A stretch of 40,772 bases of DNA from Bacteroidota bacterium (GTDB lineage Bacteria; Bacteroidota; Bacteroidia; Chitinophagales; Chitinophagaceae), in the NCBI GenBank assembly GCA_013285915.1, contig JABDGS010000027.1:1-40772 (forward strand), written 5' to 3'. The translations under genes and the position numbers were made by a program. Position 1 is the stretch's first letter, and each line of letters opens with the position of its first letter. Positions 36,389 to 40,772 of this stretch are shown here, in pieces. The notes beneath the pieces were generated by a model, which worked only from the letters and a program-made list of their open reading frames with translations, was not told the origin of the DNA and did no database searches.

Positions 36389-38041
36389 TTATCGTGAAAC
36401 ATCTTCTATTGGCCTGCCGGTAGCGCCACTGGGCATTTGTATATGCAGCAGTGATGTTACAGTTGGTGCGATATCAGTCATGCTTACTGCTTTTATTGAT
36501 TGCCCCGCATGAATATTCCAACCGTACCACAATAACGGGATATGCGCATCATACGGGTTCCATGTGCCGTGAGTGGTACCGCCATTTAAAAAACCTTCAA
36601 TCCATTGGGGCTTATACAATATTTGTATATCCCCGCTTCTTGGCGGGTAATACCCATTGGCTACTTTTGATTTTATTACATCGTTTAACGTTACAGTATA
36701 CAGGGCATCAAGAGGAAATGCCCTGTATACTGCTGTTTGCTCAACCAGGTAGTCGATTATAACATTATTAACCGAATCTTTATTAAGACCAAGGCTTTTT
36801 ATTAAACTGCGGTTAGTGAATACCTGGTAATTAATAATTCCTTCAAGCAGGTTGCTATGGCCAAAACGCTGCTTCAGCAAAGCATCCAGCTCTGTTTTAA
36901 ATTTCTCATCATTAGCATTGCCTGATGGAATTTTATGCTGTTTTAAAAAATATGGCACATGTTCAGAGCCATGGTCTGCGGTGAAAAATATAAGGTATTG
37001 ATTTTTGCCAATTTTTTGATCGAGATAATCAAGAAAGCTGCCAAGGTCTTTGTCAAGCCGTAAAAAATCATCTTCTGCCTCCACTGAATTTGGCCCGAAC
37101 GTATGGCCAATATAATCAGGTGTTGAAAGGCTCAGCGTAAGCATATCTGTTACCGAACCGGTGCCCAACCCTTCCCCGTCTATTGCCGCCTTTGCCATAT
37201 CAAAAGTTAGCGTGTTGCCATACGGTGTTACAGGCAGCAGATCATATTTTTTGCCCGCAAATTGCTTGAGGTTATAAGGAAAACCTGTAACGTCTCTGCC
37301 AAACGGGCGATATTCGTAAGGTTCAACATCCGGCGCACTTTGCACATAGGTATCCAGCGGATACAGTGTATTCCAGTCAAGTGAAAAATATTGATCAACC
37401 AATTTTTTCGCATTCAAGTCAGTAACCCATTTTGGCAATTCATTTATGTAATATGATGAGGATATCCAGTTGCCTGTGGCATCATCATACCAATATGCAG
37501 CATTGGCGCTGTGCCCTGCTGGCAGGATGGCCGCGCGGTCTTTTAATGCAATGCCTATTACTTTACTGCGAAAATTTGTAGCCAGCCGCAACTCATCACC
37601 AATAGTAGTTACCAGCAGGTTTTGCGGGCTCATTTGCCCTGCATCATCAGTACTGCCCACTGATTTTACATTATCATCACCAGTACAATATGTTATTTTA
37701 CCAAGACTGTAATCGTACCAGTCGTTACCTGTAATACCTGATACCGCGGGTACCGCCCCGGTATATATACTTGAGTGGCCGCAAGCGGTAACGGAAGGGG
37801 CATAAGGGATAAGCGTATTCTCGCAGGAAAACCCTCCATTAATCAACCGTTTAAACCCTCCGTTTTCGGCATAACGATCGTAATACCTGTACAAGTAATC
37901 CCAGCGCATTTGATCAACCACTACACCAATTACAAGCTTTGGGCGCTGCACACTGTGGGGCATACCCTGGCCGGCGGTATTTTGTGCGGATACCTGCAAC
38001 GCGAACAAAGCACTTATTGATATAAACCTGAACTTTAGCAT
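36389..38041 (-). CDS. pafA: PafA-type alkaline phosphatase
   Basis: PafA is the phosphate-irrepressible, zinc-dependent phosphomonoesterase of Bacteroidota, exported to the periplasm. The 550-residue protein has a signal peptide (MLKFRFISISALFALQVSA). Active-site residues visible are D43 (VVVDQMRWDY), nucleophile T85 (SVTACGHSS), N106 (GNDWYD) and K167/R169 (ALKDRA). The remaining metal-binding blocks are DYIGHTFGP, ADHGSEH and the late THGTWNPYDAH. Length and spacing match the Chryseobacterium enzyme. Just upstream TTG-N18-TAAATTTC is a possible promoter, but it would leave almost no leader. The CotH-like gene follows. Confidence 0.93.
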   Translation of the reverse strand: MLKFRFISISALFALQVSAQNTAGQGMPHSVQRPKLVIGVVVDQMRWDYLYRYYDRYAENGGFKRLINGGFSCENTLIPYAPSVTACGHSSIYTGAVPAVSGITGNDWYDYSLGKITYCTGDDNVKSVGSTDDAGQMSPQNLLVTTIGDELRLATNFRSKVIGIALKDRAAILPAGHSANAAYWYDDATGNWISSSYYINELPKWVTDLNAKKLVDQYFSLDWNTLYPLDTYVQSAPDVEPYEYRPFGRDVTGFPYNLKQFAGKKYDLLPVTPYGNTLTFDMAKAAIDGEGLGTGSVTDMLTLSLSTPDYIGHTFGPNSVEAEDDFLRLDKDLGSFLDYLDQKIGKNQYLIFFTADHGSEHVPYFLKQHKIPSGNANDEKFKTELDALLKQRFGHSNLLEGIINYQVFTNRSLIKSLGLNKDSVNNVIIDYLVEQTAVYRAFPLDALYTVTLNDVIKSKVANGYYPPRSGDIQILYKPQWIEGFLNGGTTHGTWNPYDAHIPLLWYGWNIHAGQSIKAVSMTDIAPTVTSLLHIQMPSGATGRPIEDVSR

Positions 38042-38117
38042 ATAATAGAAATTTAAACAGGTTCTGTGCTAAACAACAGCATTACACTAAGGCTAACATC
38101 GACAGGGTATAATATAA

Positions 38118-38194
38118 TGCAGGACACAGAGATTTTCACGGAGTTTCACAGAGTGCCCAATTATTTCATTTTCTGCCCATCCCGCAGAGCGGGA
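38118..38194. repeat. CACAGAG/CACGGAG tract plus mini-hairpin
   Basis: GGACACAGAG, TTTTCACGGAG and TTTCACAGAG follow one another (38118-38155). TCCCGC-AGA-GCGGGA (38180-38194) is a 6-bp hairpin with a 3-nt loop. Both repeat types of this window meet in this gap between the PLD and pafA genes. Confidence 0.55.
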
Positions 38195-38262
38195 AACCTG
38201 CGGCCCATAAAAACCATGCGAAAAACTTCATAACTATTACGCTCCACCCCCATTGAACCTTA

Positions 38263-39300
38263 TTACTTTTTTTTATGCTTTTTGTGCTTTTTATCTTTCT
38301 TATGTTTTTTTACCTCAACATTCAAAACAAGCTTTTCAGAGCCACCCTCCCCTTTATACTCCAGGTCTTCCATAATCGCTTTATCTGAAAGATCGAGCGT
38401 GTGGGAATTATCCCAATCGTGGTGCGCAATTTTTTGCAGCCTTTCAATTACATCGGCATCGTTTACTTCAATAGCCAACTCTCGTCGATGATCGAAGCTG
38501 CCTGGGGTAAGATTAATTGAGCCGACAATAGCGCGGCAACCATCAGCCAGCAACATTTTCCCGTGCAGCTTTAAGTGCTTTAGTTTATGAATTTTTATGC
38601 CAACATCATCCATTATGCGCAAGCCGCCAACACCCTCCACAAGCTTGTCAATTTTTAGCGTATGCGGTGGCCTGGCCATTACATGCACTTTTACACCACG
38701 GCTTGCAGCACGCACGATGCGCTCGATAATCACAAGGTCCTGGAAACGTTCATTCTGCACAAAAAGGGTATGCCGTGCTTCATCTATAAACCGTGCTATA
38801 CGCTCCCTTCCATTTACGCTGCACCATATAAGCTTGGTATCGGTGCCAGGGTCAAACTCCTTACGGTGCCAGTCAGCTTCAAAACAAAGCATTATTTCAT
38901 GCACTTCTTTTGGGTGCGAGGTAATAATGGCATAGTCCCTTGTGTCAGTCAGGTTTTTTGTTTCCCAGTTAAGCGACTTTACAAACGCCAGCTTTTCATC
39001 AACCACCATTGATTTTTCGTGGGTAATAATAAAGCATGGGTTGCTGTCCCTTACCTCAATGCCAACAGTTTCAAGTTTTGTACGCGTATCTTCATTCTCC
39101 TCCTCGCCATCACGCCGGGCAGGGTTAAGCATTACTTTTACATGCACGCCGCGCAGCTTAGCTGCTATTACTGCATCCAGCAGGCTGGCATCAGAAAAAA
39201 CAAACATTTTAATACTAATAGACTTCTTTGCATTATTAATAGCATTTATCACATCTTTTACTGTATCATCCGGAAGAACAATTATTGAGCGCTGGTACAT
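38263..39300 (-). CDS. phospholipase D-like protein
   Basis: This encodes 345 residues with two HKD catalytic motifs, HEKSMVVD (H94, K96, D101) and HGKMLLAD (H246, K248, D253). Each is followed by the usual SxNW/SINLTPGSFDHRRE block. The two halves form one active site that attacks phosphodiester bonds of lipids or nucleic acids. There is no signal peptide, so it should be cytoplasmic. The C-terminus ends with a lysine/histidine-rich run (KKHKKDKKHKKHKKK) that could bind nucleic acid or acidic lipid. It lies 29 bases after the ABC exporter gene and probably shares its transcript. Confidence 0.9.
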   Translation of the reverse strand: MYQRSIIVLPDDTVKDVINAINNAKKSISIKMFVFSDASLLDAVIAAKLRGVHVKVMLNPARRDGEEENEDTRTKLETVGIEVRDSNPCFIITHEKSMVVDEKLAFVKSLNWETKNLTDTRDYAIITSHPKEVHEIMLCFEADWHRKEFDPGTDTKLIWCSVNGRERIARFIDEARHTLFVQNERFQDLVIIERIVRAASRGVKVHVMARPPHTLKIDKLVEGVGGLRIMDDVGIKIHKLKHLKLHGKMLLADGCRAIVGSINLTPGSFDHRRELAIEVNDADVIERLQKIAHHDWDNSHTLDLSDKAIMEDLEYKGEGGSEKLVLNVEVKKHKKDKKHKKHKKK

Positions 39301-39329
39301 GTATTGTATTTTAAACCATATTTTATTTG

Positions 39330-40772
39330 TTACAAAATAACTTTACGAAATGTATGCATGGTGCCTGCCTGTATACTGTAAAGGTCGGAATATATCCCGC
39401 CTTTTTCAAGCAACTCATCGTGTGTTCCGCTTTCGGTTACATAACCTTTGTTCATCACGATAATTTTATCAGCGCTGCGAATGGTACTTAAACGGTGCGC
39501 AATGGTAATTACCGTGCGGCCCTGCATCAATTTTTCCAATGAATGCATCACCAGTGTTTCTGCCTCGGGGTCAAGTGCTGCAGTTGGTTCATCAAGGATA
39601 AGAATTGGCGCATTACGCACTATTGCGCGTGCTATGCCTATACGCTGCCGCTGGCCGCCTGAAAGCGTTAACCCCCTTTCCCCTACCAATGTATCGTAAC
39701 CATGCGGCATTTGTACAATAAATTCGTGTGCATCTGCCATTTTCGCCGCTTCAATTATTTCTTCCTCAGTTGCCCCGGGCCTACCGTAAGCGATGTTATC
39801 GTGCACCGAGCCATAGAACAATACGGTATCCTGCAATACAAAGCCAACCTGCGACCGCAGGCCATCAAGGGTAAAGTCTGTTATATCATTCCCGTCAATT
39901 AAAACCTTTCCCGCTGTAGGATCGTAAAAGCGGGCGATAAGGCTTACGACGGTTGATTTACCACAACCCGTTGAACCACATATACCAATGCGCTGGCCAC
40001 AGGAAATTTCAAAACTTATATTATGCAATACCGGCGCTGCCGGGTTATAGGAGAAAGATACACCATCAAAAACAATATTACCATCAAGCCGCGCGGGTTT
40101 AACAGCGCCCTGCTTTTCGTGTATAATAACATCTGTGTCCAGTATTGCCTGTATACGCTCCAGCGCCACTGTTGCCTGGGCTATACTGCTTGTCATTTTC
40201 GCAAGGTCCTGCACGGGTGAAAAAAACTTGTTCATGTACCACAAAAAAACGGTTAAGGCCCCAACCGTCATAGCACCTGACAAAACCAGGTCTGCAGAAC
40301 GCAGCAACACCAGCGCCGTACAAAGAGCCACTGTTATTGAAACAACGGGGGAAAGCAATGATTTTACGCGCCGGGCTTTAAGGGCCGCCCCTATTGTTTC
40401 GCGGCTTATTTTATCAAGCCGGTCTTCTTCAAGCTCCTGTCTTCCAAAGGCATTTATGGCACGTATAGATTCAAGGCCCTGTTGTAAAATAGCAAACATG
40501 CTGCTTTGGTCTTTGCGCACTTCATGCGTTGCTTTTTTCATTACTTTTTTAAACCGGGCAACAAATAAAAGCAGGAATGGCGTTACACCCACCGCTAAAA
40601 GCGTAAAGTTTATGTTTAGCACCAGCATAATGCCAATCATGCCGACTATTGTAAGCAGATCAACGAAGATGTTCATGAGGGTTGAGGAGGCAAAGTCCTG
40701 TATGGTTGACACATCAGATGTAATGGTGCTTAACAGCTTGCCTGTTTGGTGCGTGTCGTAATAGGCAAGCGA
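39330..40772 (-). CDS. ABC exporter (fused permease-ATPase), partial at the right edge
   Basis: The gene runs off the right edge; its frame is open to base 40772, where residues SLAYYDTHQTGKLLSTITSDV belong to the first permease segment, so no start is visible. The visible 480 residues have several membrane helices, Walker A GSTGCGKST, Q-loop, signature LSGGQRQR, canonical Walker B ILILDEPTAALD and H-loop IAHR. It is a complete-looking catalytic half of an MsbA/LmrA-type exporter. Unlike the exporter at 29599-31428, its catalytic glutamate is present. The phospholipase D-like gene follows in the same direction. Confidence 0.93.
   Translation of the reverse strand, partial: SLAYYDTHQTGKLLSTITSDVSTIQDFASSTLMNIFVDLLTIVGMIGIMLVLNINFTLLAVGVTPFLLLFVARFKKVMKKATHEVRKDQSSMFAILQQGLESIRAINAFGRQELEEDRLDKISRETIGAALKARRVKSLLSPVVSITVALCTALVLLRSADLVLSGAMTVGALTVFLWYMNKFFSPVQDLAKMTSSIAQATVALERIQAILDTDVIIHEKQGAVKPARLDGNIVFDGVSFSYNPAAPVLHNISFEISCGQRIGICGSTGCGKSTVVSLIARFYDPTAGKVLIDGNDITDFTLDGLRSQVGFVLQDTVLFYGSVHDNIAYGRPGATEEEIIEAAKMADAHEFIVQMPHGYDTLVGERGLTLSGGQRQRIGIARAIVRNAPILILDEPTAALDPEAETLVMHSLEKLMQGRTVITIAHRLSTIRSADKIIVMNKGYVTESGTHDELLEKGGIYSDLYSIQAGTMHTFRKVIL

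Overview
This 40.8-kb window looks like a chromosomal segment of a Bacteroidota bacterium, most likely from the Chitinophagaceae or a close relative. This is a judgement from the gene families, not a database match. The pointers are a secreted metalloprotease with a C-terminal type IX secretion (T9SS) sorting domain, a TonB-dependent receptor with a CarboxypepD_reg-like N-terminus, a PafA alkaline phosphatase, a PUR/DUF3276 protein, and promoters of the TTG-N18-20-TAnnTTTG type. I see no rRNA, CRISPR array, insertion sequence, integrase or phage genes. The only RNA gene found is tRNA-Ser(UGA).

Layout. 1-2.4 kb: the tail of a NUDIX hydrolase, a small membrane protein, a secreted ankyrin protein, a RelE/ParE-type toxin-antitoxin pair and a DUF4251 protein. 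2.5-4.9 kb: a Gfo/Idh/MocA oxidoreductase and lipoyl synthase lipA. 4.9-7.5 kb: repeat-rich DNA with a 255-bp tandem repeat full of tiny hairpins, running into the 3' end of a TPR gene that is split by a frameshift. 7.6-12.5 kb: a periplasmic thioredoxin, a GNAT acetyltransferase, a CBM9/DUF5916 outer-membrane protein and an MFS transporter. 12.6-20.5 kb: a purple-acid-phosphatase-like gene overlapping a di-haem peroxidase fused to an imelysin-like domain, diverging from a TonB-dependent receptor plus beta-helix lipoprotein. 20.6-29.4 kb: a lipoprotein cyclophilin, lemA with two tandem DUF2207 paralogues, a secreted DUF3298-like protein, the T9SS metalloprotease and a PUR-family protein. 29.6-40.8 kb: an ABC exporter with a non-canonical catalytic site, tRNA-Ser, a small DUF4189-like protein, katG, a CotH-like protein behind pafA, and a phospholipase D-like protein behind a second ABC exporter cut by the window edge.

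How the genes may work together. The most system-like block is 12.6-20.5 kb. A secreted phosphatase and a periplasmic haem peroxidase are translationally coupled and face an outer-membrane receptor/lipoprotein pair. A perfectly abutting 20-bp direct repeat lies in front of the receptor gene. I infer a nutrient (phosphate and/or metal) acquisition locus, but the substrate is unproven. pafA, about 16 kb away, gives the window a second secreted phosphatase. The other notable layer is non-coding: several families of short intergenic repeats recur between ordinary genes.
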